Source: Arenibacter sp040216555 (GTDB lineage: Bacteria > Bacteroidota > Bacteroidia > Flavobacteriales > Flavobacteriaceae). Taken from it: a stretch of 64,000 bases of DNA. A program made the position numbers and the translations under genes. Positions 18,347 through 27,708 of this stretch are shown in pieces; the first letter of the stretch is position 1; each line of letters starts with the position of its first letter. The notes under the pieces are model-generated. The model had not been told where the DNA came from, searched no databases, and saw nothing but the letters and a program-made list of their open reading frames with translations. Where the stretch lies: assembly GCA_040216555.1 (NCBI GenBank), contig JAVJOW010000014.1, positions 266,942-330,941 on the forward strand. Reading direction: 5' to 3'.

Positions 18347-20590
18347 ATGAAAATATTAAAGGCAAATTTCAAAATTTTAAGTCTCTTATTAATATTATCG
18401 ATCTTAACCTCTTGTAATAGAGATGGGATTGAACTGGTTTATGATGGCCAATCCAATTATGAAATAGTGTTCATGGGCAGTGCTGCCGAGAGTCAGTATA
18501 AATCTGCCGAAATACTACAGCGTTACCTGCAAGAAATTAGTGGGGTAGAGTTGGAATTGGTGGGTGAAAGTTCTCAGGGTCCAAATAAGAACAAGATTTA
18601 TGTGGGTAACATTAAGGGCGAAGTTATAAAACAGCAAGAAATTGGCATTCGGACAGAAAATAAGAACTTGTATATCTTTGGAGGGTCCGATATAGCTACA
18701 AAATATGCCGTATATGAATTTCTGGAACGTTATTTGGATTGTAGGTGGTATGCCCCCCAAGTGGAAAAAATACCTACTTCCAAAACTATTGACCTTCCTG
18801 CTTTGGATTACGTATATACCCCGGATATTATTACTAGAACGGTACATTCACGATTGTTTTATGATAATCCAGAGTATGCGGAACAGCAGAAGGTAACACA
18901 GGAATCCTTTCCTACTTATGTTCCCAGTGCCAGGGTACATACGTTCCACAAGTTTTTGCCCGAAGAAAAATTCTACAAATCGCATCCGGAATATTTTGCG
19001 TTGAGGGGAGACCAAAGGCTGCCTACCCAATTGTGTTTGACCAATCCAGATGTTTTGGCTATCGTTAAGGATTCGGTAGCTTCTTTGTTTCAACAATATC
19101 CTCAATCCAAGGTCATATCGGTTAGCCAGGATGATAATCAACAGCATTGCCTGTGCGACAATTGTAGTAAAATAGATGAAGAAGAGGGTAGTCCGTCCGG
19201 TACCATGATACGATTTGTAAATGAAGTGGCGGCTTCTTTTCCAGATAAAACAATCTCTACTCTGGCCTATCAATACACAAGGAAACCCTGCGAAACGATG
19301 CCTTTGGAGAATGTGCTGATCACACTTTGCTCTATAGAATGTGATAGAAGTGCACCTATTGCCGAAAAATGTACCGATTTTGCAAACGATTTAATTGGAT
19401 GGGGCAGATTAACCCAAAATATTAGAATTTGGGACTACACGACACAGTTTACTAATTTTTTTGCCCCCTTTCCCAATATCCATACACTGAAGCCGAATAT
19501 TCAATTGTTTCGGGACAACAATGCTAAATGGGTTTTTGAACAACACAGTAACAATCCCAGTGAGTTATTTGAACTTAGATCCTATATAACAGCAAAATTG
19601 CTCTGGAATCCCGATCAAGATTTTGATGCCCTGTTGACGGATTTCACCATTGGTTATTATGAAGAAGCGGGAATTTATATAAAAGAATACATCGATGAAA
19701 TTCAAGCCAAGTTAGTGGAAGACAAGGATTTTTTTCTATTTCTGTATGGAGATCCATCAGAGGCGTTTTCATCCTACTTAAGTCCGGAGATGCTTTTAAA
19801 ATATTCCCAATTATTTGACGAGGCGGAAAAGGCGGTGGCCAAAAAACCGGAAATTTTGGCACGTGTAAAAGTCGCGCGATTGGGTGTGGATTTTGCCGAA
19901 CTGGAGGCTAGTAGAAAGAATATTACCGACAGATATAGCCTTTTGATCCCCAATGAGGACGGTAAAAAAATAATAAATCCGCTGGTAACTACATTACTGG
20001 ATAATTTTAAGGCAATCACTGCCAAGAATAATATAACCTTAATGAATGAAATGGGTTTTACCGTAACGGAGTATCTAGCAAATTACATGTCGGCACTGGA
20101 GGTAATAAGAATGCCCAATGTTGCCATGGGCAAAAAAGTGGTTACCATAACAACACCAAAAAAATACGCAAACGAAGACCCCATGGCACTTACGGATGGG
20201 GCCTTGGGAGGAAGTAGTTTTTATGCCAATTGGTTGGGGTATGAGGGAAATGATATGGAAGTAGTGGTAGATTTGGGCGAGCCTATGAAGATAAGTACTA
20301 TTTCCTTGGCCTTTTTACAGGTTACAAATCACATTGTCTTTTTTCCAGAGAAGGTTACCTATTCAGGCTCCTTGGATAACCAGAATTTTGAAAATTTTGG
20401 TACCATAAATAATCCGTTTCCATTAACCAAGGAAAGCAAGGTAAACGACATTCAATTTTTTAAATTGGATTTTGATAAAAGGAATACCCGGTATGTTAAG
20501 GTTAGGGCTACAAATACAAAAACACCTTATTGGCATCATGCTGCAGGCTTACCTTCTTGGATCTTTGCTGATGAAATAATAATTAATTAA
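18347..20590 (+). CDS. DUF4838 lipoprotein with discoidin-like C-terminus
   Basis: A 747-residue protein. A lipoprotein signal ends in ILTSC. The N-terminal domain resembles the alpha-glucuronidase/hexosaminidase accessory fold (YKSAEILQRYLQEISG, TKYAVYEFLERYLDCRWYAPQVE). The central DUF4838 barrel contains VSQDDNQQHCLCDNC and WDYTTQFTNFFAPFPN. The last 150 residues are a discoidin-like module ending SWIFADEIIIN. DUF4838 proteins are frequent in glycan loci and suspected glycoside hydrolases, but no activity is established. I use the ATG at 18347; a TTG lies two codons upstream. It sits 18 bp after the GH92 gene and 11 bp before the GH29 gene, so is clearly co-transcribed. Confidence 0.85.
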   Translation: MKILKANFKILSLLLILSILTSCNRDGIELVYDGQSNYEIVFMGSAAESQYKSAEILQRYLQEISGVELELVGESSQGPNKNKIYVGNIKGEVIKQQEIGIRTENKNLYIFGGSDIATKYAVYEFLERYLDCRWYAPQVEKIPTSKTIDLPALDYVYTPDIITRTVHSRLFYDNPEYAEQQKVTQESFPTYVPSARVHTFHKFLPEEKFYKSHPEYFALRGDQRLPTQLCLTNPDVLAIVKDSVASLFQQYPQSKVISVSQDDNQQHCLCDNCSKIDEEEGSPSGTMIRFVNEVAASFPDKTISTLAYQYTRKPCETMPLENVLITLCSIECDRSAPIAEKCTDFANDLIGWGRLTQNIRIWDYTTQFTNFFAPFPNIHTLKPNIQLFRDNNAKWVFEQHSNNPSELFELRSYITAKLLWNPDQDFDALLTDFTIGYYEEAGIYIKEYIDEIQAKLVEDKDFFLFLYGDPSEAFSSYLSPEMLLKYSQLFDEAEKAVAKKPEILARVKVARLGVDFAELEASRKNITDRYSLLIPNEDGKKIINPLVTTLLDNFKAITAKNNITLMNEMGFTVTEYLANYMSALEVIRMPNVAMGKKVVTITTPKKYANEDPMALTDGALGGSSFYANWLGYEGNDMEVVVDLGEPMKISTISLAFLQVTNHIVFFPEKVTYSGSLDNQNFENFGTINNPFPLTKESKVNDIQFFKLDFDKRNTRYVKVRATNTKTPYWHHAAGLPSWIFADEIIIN

Positions 20591-20601
20591 ATCTCTTATA
20601 A

Positions 20602-22092
20602 ATGAATAGTACAAAAAACAGATTTAGATTTCTTTTGATGGCGCTAACATTGGTCTTCATTTGTCAGGTAGTGGGTGCACAGGCCATCTATGAGGACGAG
20701 AGGTATGTTCCCGAGACCGATCCCTTGGTGCTGGAAAAATTGGAACAGTGGCAGGATATGAAATTTGGTCTTCTTATGCATTGGGGGACCTATAGTCAGT
20801 GGGGTATTGTGGAATCGTGGTCCCTATGTCCCGAAGAATATGGTTGGTGCGAAAGGACCAAGGGCTCCAACCCCAGTGATTATAATACATATAAAAAGGA
20901 ATATGAAGACTTACAGAAGACCTTCAATCCGGTGAAATTTGATCCGGATAAATGGGCCAAGGCGGCAAAGCATGCAGGGATGAAGTATGTAGTATTTACT
21001 ACCAAGCACCATGATGGTTTTTCCATGTTCGATTCCAAATATACCGATTATAAAATAACGGATCCTAAGACCCCATTTTCAACTAATCCTAAAGCCAATA
21101 TCACCAAGGAGATTTTCAATTCCTTCAGGGAACAGGGATTATGGGCCGGAGCTTATTTTTCCAAGCCAGATTGGAATACCCCTACCTATTGGGATCCCTA
21201 TTATCCTCCTAGGGATAGAAATGTTAATTATGAGCCAGAGGCAAACCCCGAAAAATGGCAGGCATACATAGACTTTACCCACAATCAAATATTGGAGTTG
21301 CTGACAGATTATGGCAAGGTAGATATTTTATGGTTGGATGGTGGCTGGGTGGCCAAAACGCCAAAATCTGAAATTACCAATTGGTACGAGCAGCAGTTGG
21401 TAAACAATGACAATGGGTATTTAAAGAACCGTATCGTTAATCAGGATATAAAGATGGACGAATTAGTGGTCAAGGCCAGGGAAAAACAGCCGGGATTAAT
21501 TGTGGTGGACCGGGCCGTACACGGTAAAAATCAAAATTACCTTACCCCGGAAAATAGGGTGCCAGAAAAGCCGCTTCCCTATCCTTGGGAATCCTGCATT
21601 ATAGCCGGCGGTGGTTGGTCCTATTCTTTTGATGCCAAATACATGACCGGACGTGAGGCTATTCACACCTTGGTGGATATTGTTGCCAAGGGAGGTAATT
21701 TGTTGTTGAATGTTGCTCCAAGCCCAGAAGGGGAGTGGGATGAGGGGGCGTACAAATTGTTGAACGAAATTGGGGATTGGATGTCGGTCAATAAGGAGGC
21801 CATTTATGGTACACGGTCCATGGCGCCCTTTAAATTTGACAATGTTTGTGTTACTGCCAAGCCTGATGGTTCAGTATACCTCACTTATCTAGTAGAAAAA
21901 GGGCAGACTTCCCTGCCTACCGAAATTGTATTTCCAGATTTTAAACCAAAAAGGAGTGTTAAGGCACAGCTATTGGGGACCAAGCAGAAATTGAAATGGA
22001 CCCAAAAAGAAAGTGGAATGGTTATTCAGCTTCCCAAGGATTTGGGGGATAAATTGCTGGAAACCGAAGCATTTGTTATTAAAATTAAATAA
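20602..22092 (+). CDS. GH29 alpha-L-fucosidase
   Basis: A 496-residue secreted fucosidase (signal peptide cleaved near VVGAQA). Family GH29 features are MHWGTYSQWGIVESW, FDPDKWAKAAKHAGMKYVVFTTKHHDGFSMF, and the catalytic nucleophile D246 in ILWLDGGW, followed by NLLLNVAPSPEGEWDEGAYKLLNEIGDWM. It releases terminal alpha-L-fucose. In this set it would remove core or antennary fucose from N-glycans. It is the last enzyme gene before a terminator and the SusC gene. It might instead act on fucosylated algal or mucin glycans, but the GH92/GH20/GH130 company argues for N-glycans. Confidence 0.93.
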   Translation: MNSTKNRFRFLLMALTLVFICQVVGAQAIYEDERYVPETDPLVLEKLEQWQDMKFGLLMHWGTYSQWGIVESWSLCPEEYGWCERTKGSNPSDYNTYKKEYEDLQKTFNPVKFDPDKWAKAAKHAGMKYVVFTTKHHDGFSMFDSKYTDYKITDPKTPFSTNPKANITKEIFNSFREQGLWAGAYFSKPDWNTPTYWDPYYPPRDRNVNYEPEANPEKWQAYIDFTHNQILELLTDYGKVDILWLDGGWVAKTPKSEITNWYEQQLVNNDNGYLKNRIVNQDIKMDELVVKAREKQPGLIVVDRAVHGKNQNYLTPENRVPEKPLPYPWESCIIAGGGWSYSFDAKYMTGREAIHTLVDIVAKGGNLLLNVAPSPEGEWDEGAYKLLNEIGDWMSVNKEAIYGTRSMAPFKFDNVCVTAKPDGSVYLTYLVEKGQTSLPTEIVFPDFKPKRSVKAQLLGTKQKLKWTQKESGMVIQLPKDLGDKLLETEAFVIKIK

Positions 22093-22149
22093 GGAATTTC
22101 AGCAGATTAGGGATTTGCACTATAAATTGTAACTAAATATGAATTTTTT

Positions 22150-22490
22150 GCTGTAAAAATGTAACGGAATAACGGTCCAAAAAAGAACAACCTTACTTTG
22201 AACAGCATTTGGTTGCCTCTGGCAATTAACATATATTATTATAAATTAATCAAAATTTAACTCAACACCCTGATATCATTCGTGAAAATCAGGGTGTTTT
22301 TTTTGCGTTAAAACCAAATTTTTACTAGGTCCATTTGCTAAAACGTTTTCGGAAATACGTCATTAGGCTTTTGGCAATTGTCATTAGTCGAATTAATTTC
22401 TTCACCTAGGTTGGAAAATCAAAATTTAGTAATTATTTAACATTAGGGTAACTCCCTTAACATCTAATTAACTAACTAAAAATTATTAGT
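22150..22490 (+). promoter_or_regulatory. Leader region between GH29 and susC genes
   Basis: About 400 non-coding bases precede the SusC gene. They contain a sequence resembling a Bacteroidota -7 element (TTACTTTG near 22193), then a strong hairpin-plus-T-run at 22264-22304. The stretch 22200-22304 could therefore be a short independent transcript, and the SusC mRNA probably starts downstream of 22305. No protein-coding frame is convincing here. Confidence 0.4.
22264..22304 (+). terminator. Intrinsic terminator upstream of susC
   Basis: The stem ACACCCTGAT pairs with ATCAGGGTGT around a 13-base loop and is followed by eight T residues. The hairpin is perfect over ten pairs. It would end transcription from the enzyme genes, or a short leader RNA, before the SusC/SusD pair. 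Confidence 0.85.
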
Positions 22491-25400
22491 ATGATTAAAA
22501 AATTTCATTACTATTTATTGCTGGCCTCATTTCTCGTTGTACAGGGAATGACGGCTCAGAACAAAACGGTTACCGGTACAGTGTCCGATGATTTGGGCAC
22601 CCCGCTACCAGGTGTCAACGTTGTGGAGAAAGGTACCTCCAATGGTACTTCCACGGATTTCGATGGTAACTTTTCCCTTAATGTAGGGAACAATGCTACC
22701 TTGGTTTTTTCTTCTTTAGGTTTTACCAAAAAAGAAATTGCAGTTGGAGCACAGACCTCTATTAAAGTTGTTCTTGAAGAAGATGCTGAGCAATTAGGGG
22801 AAGTTGTTGTAACTGGTTTGGGTATTACTAGGGAAAAGAAGGCGCTTGGTTATGCTACTGCCACTATTAGTGCAGAAGCTCTGACCGAAACCGCAACACC
22901 TAACTTTGCAACTGCACTTTATGGAAAAGCTCCCGGGGTAAGTATAAACACTACTCCTGGTGGATCTACCAGTGCCTCGAACATCACTATAAGGGGTGTA
23001 GCCTCAATTACAGGTAGGAGTCAGCCGTTAATTATTATGGATGGTGTACCTATTAGGGACGGTGAAGTTTCCAACAATAACTATTGGGGAGACCAACGTC
23101 TAAGGGGTAATGGTCTTTTGGATATTAACCCAGAGGATATAGATAACATTTCTATACTTAAGGGAGCATCTGCTGCAGCACTTTATGGGTCTGAAGCAGT
23201 AAACGGTGTAGTATTGATTACTACCAAAAGCGGTAAGAACAAGAAGAAAGGAATGACAGTGGATTTGAGCTCATCCTACAGCTTTGACAATGTAGCCTAT
23301 CTTCCAAGATATCAAACAGTGAGGGGGCCAGGTGCACCTTTAAACGTTTCTGATGGAGGTCAGGATGCCGAAGGTTTTATTTATCATGATGTAGATGGGG
23401 ATGGTACTGCTGAAACCAGAGGTGTTTTAGGGTACAGTATCAACTTTGGACCTAAATTTGATGGAAAGCCAACCATTGGCTGGGATGGAATCGTAAGACC
23501 TTATGAGGCTCAGGATGATCGCTATGGTGGCCTGTTCAACACGGCACACAATACTAGCGTTAACATGTCCATTACCAATGTTACCGATAACTCCAATTTA
23601 AGATTTTCATATACCCGTCAGGATAACCAAGGTATCAGTATTGGAGCTGAAGAGGAAAAGAATGTTTTTAATTTAAATGCCACCTTTAAGTGGGCAGATA
23701 ATGTATCTACAGATGTAATCGTGAATTATGTGAATCAGTCCGTTTTCAACAGACCATATTCTGTAGACCGTTTAACAAATAACTTTACAGGAATGATGTC
23801 CCCCTTCGATAGTGCCGATTGGTATTTGGATAGATATAAAACCAGTAGAGGCTATCGTTATGTTACAGGAACCGGTCAGAGTTTAACTCCTGAAGAAAAT
23901 ATAATATATCCTGGGTTTAAAGGAGATATTGGAGACTTTGTATGGAGGGTAAAGGAAAATCGTTTGGAAGAGCAAAGCAACAGGATCATAGGTACCATTA
24001 CCAACAATTGGGACATTGCCAAAGGTCTTAACCTAAGAGGCCGGATTTCTACAGATTTTACCAATAGAAGATCTGAAGCAAGCAGTACTACGGAAAGACC
24101 TTTGGCTTTCGGTAACTCTGGTGGCTTTAGTATGAGCAATAACAATTACAACTCCTTATATGGTGAATTGTTATTGAGGTATGAAACTCCAATTACTACG
24201 GACTTGACCTTAGCCATGATGGCCGGTTACAACGCTACCAAACAATCAGAATCATATCTAAGCAGAGGAACCAATGGAGGTTTAAGCGTTGAAAATTGGT
24301 TTGACATATCTGCATCGGTAAACACTCCTAATTCAGGAAGTAGCCGTAACTCTATTGTAAAAGATGCGTTTTTAGGTACTGCCAATCTTGATTATAAGGG
24401 GTACTTTTTCGTAGAGGGTACCATTCGTAAGGATAAGACCTCTACTATGAACCCAAATAACAATAGTTTTGTATACCCTTCAGTAAACTCGAGTTTCGTT
24501 CTTTCCGAGGCATTTGACCTACCACTTTTTATGAATTATTTCAAAATTCGTGGTTCTTGGGGTATAGTGGGTAACTATCCTGATCCATATCAGGCCAATA
24601 TTGCCTACAACCAGAATACTTTAGGTTCACAAGGCGGTAACCCAGTGCTTTATACGACTATTCCTTCCAGTTTTGGTAATGACGGAATTAGACCGGAAGA
24701 GAAACATGAGTACGAATTTGGTATGGAAATCAAATTTTTCCAGGGAAGGTTAGGTCTTGATGCTTCCTATTACAACGCCCAAGTTGTGGATCAGATCCTG
24801 CCATTGACACTTCCGAACAGCTCTGGAGCCGGTAATGTTCTGACCAATATTGGTACGCTTAGGAATAAAGGTTATGAATTTGGTTTGACCGGTACGCCTA
24901 TAGACACGGGTTCCTTTAGATGGGATGCAATCGTAAACTTTGCCAAGAACGATAACAAAGTTGAGAAGTTGGCCCCTGGACTTGATGAATTGTTACATGC
25001 CGATTATGATGGAAATGCAGCTCAGTTGAAGTCGTTGGTAGGGCAACCCATGGGAGATCTTTATGCACATCCCGTAGCAACAGATGCTCAGGGAAGAAGA
25101 ATTGTAGATCCCAATGGAATGTACAAAGTGGATGCGGATAAAATGGAAAAATTTGGTAACGCCATGCCAAAATGGACTGGTGGTGTTATGAACTCTTTTA
25201 GCTATAAGAACATAACTTTGGATGCTCTTGTGGATTTCCGTATTGGTGGGCATGTAATGCCAACTGCACTTAACTGGATGACCAGTCGTGGTCTAACAGA
25301 AGAGAGCACAAAGTTTATGGATACGGAAAGTGGCGGACTAAGTTATTACGAAGATGGTACAGGAAAAAGAATTCAGACAACTCCTGGTGCTACTGCAGGC

Positions 25401-25817
25401 CCTGGAGGAGAAGTGGTTTACCATGATGGTATTTTATTGGATGGGGTGACCAATGATGGGCAACCTAACGACCAAATAGCTTCTGCTGCGGATTACTACT
25501 GGACCGTTTACAACTGGGGTGGACCTCAATATAGTCCAAACACCCGTTATGAGCTATACATTAAAGAAAACACTTACTTTAAAATGAGAGAGTTGTCCAT
25601 AGGCTACAAAATGCCAAGAAAAGTAATTGATAAGATAGGACTTAGTAAATTGCAATTCTCTGTTTTCGGTAGAAACTTGTTTTATTTATATAGAACAATT
25701 AAAGATATGGATGGGGAGCAGACCACTGCAGGTTCTAGATGGTTCCAAAATGTTAATAATGTTGGTACCAACCCTTCAACTCGTTCTTTCGGTTTAATGG
25801 TAAGAGCTAGTTTATAA
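22491..25817 (+). CDS. SusC/RagA-family TonB-dependent outer-membrane transporter
   Basis: An 1108-residue outer-membrane receptor. A signal peptide (cleavage at GMTAQ) is followed by a carboxypeptidase-D-like domain (VTGTVSDDLGTPLPGVNVVEKGTSNGT). The TonB box/plug region comes next, starting LGEVVVTGLGITREKKALGYA with PLIIMDGVPI and DNISILKGASAAALYGSEAVNGVVLITTKSGK, and then the barrel ending STRSFGLMVRASL. With the SusD gene 34 bp downstream it forms the classic glycan importer of Bacteroidota. The upstream GH92/GH20/GH29/GH130 genes suggest N-glycan oligosaccharides as cargo. No ECF sigma/anti-sigma pair or hybrid regulator is adjacent. Confidence 0.96.
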   Translation: MIKKFHYYLLLASFLVVQGMTAQNKTVTGTVSDDLGTPLPGVNVVEKGTSNGTSTDFDGNFSLNVGNNATLVFSSLGFTKKEIAVGAQTSIKVVLEEDAEQLGEVVVTGLGITREKKALGYATATISAEALTETATPNFATALYGKAPGVSINTTPGGSTSASNITIRGVASITGRSQPLIIMDGVPIRDGEVSNNNYWGDQRLRGNGLLDINPEDIDNISILKGASAAALYGSEAVNGVVLITTKSGKNKKKGMTVDLSSSYSFDNVAYLPRYQTVRGPGAPLNVSDGGQDAEGFIYHDVDGDGTAETRGVLGYSINFGPKFDGKPTIGWDGIVRPYEAQDDRYGGLFNTAHNTSVNMSITNVTDNSNLRFSYTRQDNQGISIGAEEEKNVFNLNATFKWADNVSTDVIVNYVNQSVFNRPYSVDRLTNNFTGMMSPFDSADWYLDRYKTSRGYRYVTGTGQSLTPEENIIYPGFKGDIGDFVWRVKENRLEEQSNRIIGTITNNWDIAKGLNLRGRISTDFTNRRSEASSTTERPLAFGNSGGFSMSNNNYNSLYGELLLRYETPITTDLTLAMMAGYNATKQSESYLSRGTNGGLSVENWFDISASVNTPNSGSSRNSIVKDAFLGTANLDYKGYFFVEGTIRKDKTSTMNPNNNSFVYPSVNSSFVLSEAFDLPLFMNYFKIRGSWGIVGNYPDPYQANIAYNQNTLGSQGGNPVLYTTIPSSFGNDGIRPEEKHEYEFGMEIKFFQGRLGLDASYYNAQVVDQILPLTLPNSSGAGNVLTNIGTLRNKGYEFGLTGTPIDTGSFRWDAIVNFAKNDNKVEKLAPGLDELLHADYDGNAAQLKSLVGQPMGDLYAHPVATDAQGRRIVDPNGMYKVDADKMEKFGNAMPKWTGGVMNSFSYKNITLDALVDFRIGGHVMPTALNWMTSRGLTEESTKFMDTESGGLSYYEDGTGKRIQTTPGATAGPGGEVVYHDGILLDGVTNDGQPNDQIASAADYYWTVYNWGGPQYSPNTRYELYIKENTYFKMRELSIGYKMPRKVIDKIGLSKLQFSVFGRNLFYLYRTIKDMDGEQTTAGSRWFQNVNNVGTNPSTRSFGLMVRASL

Positions 25818-25851
25818 TAATATAAATAAGAATTATTTAAAAAGATATTTC

Positions 25852-27435
25852 ATGAAAAAATTATCGATAATACTCAGTATTGTTATGGCCACGGCCATCA
25901 GCGGGTGTACTGAGGCAGATTTTAGCGAGAATTACGCCAACCCTTCGAAGGTATCGACAGCAACAGTAGAGAAGCAATTTGCTGGAATGTTGGTTGCCAA
26001 TAAGGATTACGTTCTTCCCGCCTATTGGAACTATTTCGTAGTGCTTAGAACTACTTTAACACGTTATACGCAAGCAGTAGGTTGGGTAAATACTTCCAAT
26101 CAATATGTTCCCGGAGAAGCAGGAATTGGTGGACGTTGGGGTAATTACTATGATTTCTTGGCCCAATACAGGGAATTGGAGAAGATTTACAATAACCTTA
26201 CTCCAGAGGAGCAGGCAGATTTGAGGGTATATATGCTTACGGCCACAATTTACCTCTACGACCATACTCAAAAAGTAGTTGACTTACATGGTGATATTCC
26301 GTTTTCCGAAGCGGGTCGCTTAAGTCAAAATGGAGGAGATTATTTAAATTCATTGCCTGCATATGATACTGCTGAAAGTATTTATACTACCATGTTGGAT
26401 GGTTTAAAGGCTTATTCTGACGAATTGAACAGTATTAATGTTAGTGCAGGAATCATGGTAGGGTTTCAGACCCAGGATTTTGTAAACGGAGGTGATTTAA
26501 GTGCTTGGAAAAAGTACTGTAATTCCCTAAGGTTAAGAATGTTGACCAGAGTTTCCGGTGTTTCTGAATTCCAATCTAGAGCGCAGTCTGAAATTGCTAC
26601 TATTTTGGCCAATCCAGGACAATATCCTGTAGTGGAGGAAAATTCTGAAAATATTCAGATTGATGTTGTTAGTTTGGATACTCCGATAAACTCTAAAGGT
26701 TTCAGGAGTGGTTTGGAAGACTGGGATGGTAATTTGGCAGGTAAGGCCATGATCGATCACATGCTGGATAATACCGACCCTAGACTAAGAGCTATGTACG
26801 AACCAGGAGAGTTTGCAGGTAGCAACTATTCAGGTTTGGATCCTTTGCTAAACGAAAATGACCAAACTACTTTGGTAGCTACTGGTACATTATCTAGGTA
26901 CAATCGTTCTACTTTAAGTAGAAATGAATACTTCCCTGGACTTTTGTTTACAGCTGCCGAGGTAAGTCTTCTTAAGGCAGAGTATTATTTGAATGCCAGT
27001 AATGACGCCATGGCACAAGCTAGTTATGAGGATGCTATTGAAAAATCAACCGAATTTTACTATGGTCTACGTGATTTGAGCGCTGACGGAACGGCTATTG
27101 ACCTGGTTCCTACCAATGATACGGAAATACAGGCCTATATTGGCAGTACGGATGTAAATTGGGACAACGCAACTACCGATGATGAGAAATTGTCCTTGAT
27201 CGCAACTCAAAAATGGATACACTTCAGTGTACTTCAATTGCCTGATAGCTGGGCGGAACAAAGAAGGTTGAATTTACCTGATTTTTCTTTCCAGGTAGAT
27301 AATGCCAACGAACAAACGTTGCCACCCAACCGTTGGATTTATCCAAATAGTGAGCGTGTTTATAACACTGATAATTATAATACAGTTAGTGGAGAGGATA
27401 ATTTGACCACCAAATTATTCTGGGACGTTAATTAA
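25852..27435 (+). CDS. SusD/RagB-family surface glycan-binding lipoprotein
   Basis: A 527-residue lipoprotein (signal ending ATAISGC). It is the obligatory partner of the SusC transporter immediately upstream. The fold resembles the SusD-like type 2 group: TPEEQADLRVYMLTATIYLYDHTQKVVDLHGDIPFSEA in the helical core and a C-terminal ERRLNLPDF/PNRWIYPNSE segment (AEQRRLNLPDFSFQ, LPPNRWIYPNSERVYN). It caps the barrel on the cell surface and delivers glycans to it. The gene ends 32 bp before a strong terminator, closing the locus. Confidence 0.94.
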   Translation: MKKLSIILSIVMATAISGCTEADFSENYANPSKVSTATVEKQFAGMLVANKDYVLPAYWNYFVVLRTTLTRYTQAVGWVNTSNQYVPGEAGIGGRWGNYYDFLAQYRELEKIYNNLTPEEQADLRVYMLTATIYLYDHTQKVVDLHGDIPFSEAGRLSQNGGDYLNSLPAYDTAESIYTTMLDGLKAYSDELNSINVSAGIMVGFQTQDFVNGGDLSAWKKYCNSLRLRMLTRVSGVSEFQSRAQSEIATILANPGQYPVVEENSENIQIDVVSLDTPINSKGFRSGLEDWDGNLAGKAMIDHMLDNTDPRLRAMYEPGEFAGSNYSGLDPLLNENDQTTLVATGTLSRYNRSTLSRNEYFPGLLFTAAEVSLLKAEYYLNASNDAMAQASYEDAIEKSTEFYYGLRDLSADGTAIDLVPTNDTEIQAYIGSTDVNWDNATTDDEKLSLIATQKWIHFSVLQLPDSWAEQRRLNLPDFSFQVDNANEQTLPPNRWIYPNSERVYNTDNYNTVSGEDNLTTKLFWDVN

Positions 27436-27466
27436 GGAATTGAGTTAGTTTTATTTTTATTTCCTC

Positions 27467-27500
27467 AAAAGCCCGATACAATTTATGTATCGGGCTTTTT
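27467..27500 (+). terminator. Terminator after susD
   Basis: AAAAGCCCGATAC and GTATCGGGCTTTTT form a perfect 13-pair stem with a 7-base loop (AATTTAT). A-run and T-run flanks make it bidirectional, which suits its place between the rightward SusD gene and the leftward FG-GAP gene. Confidence 0.9.
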
Positions 27501-27708
27501 CTTTAAGTATATAGCCGAACCAATATGTAGTCCTTGGTGATATATTAAAGCTTGGTTGATAAGTCTAAAAAGGTAGTGGTTGGTGATGAAAGAATGGTTT
27601 AAAGCCTTGTTCAACCAGTAATAATAATCGTTGTATTGAGAGTGTTGGAAGTTTTTTCTATGTATAAGGTTATGTATAATAGAGTTTCTTCGAATAGTGC
27701 ATTTTCAA

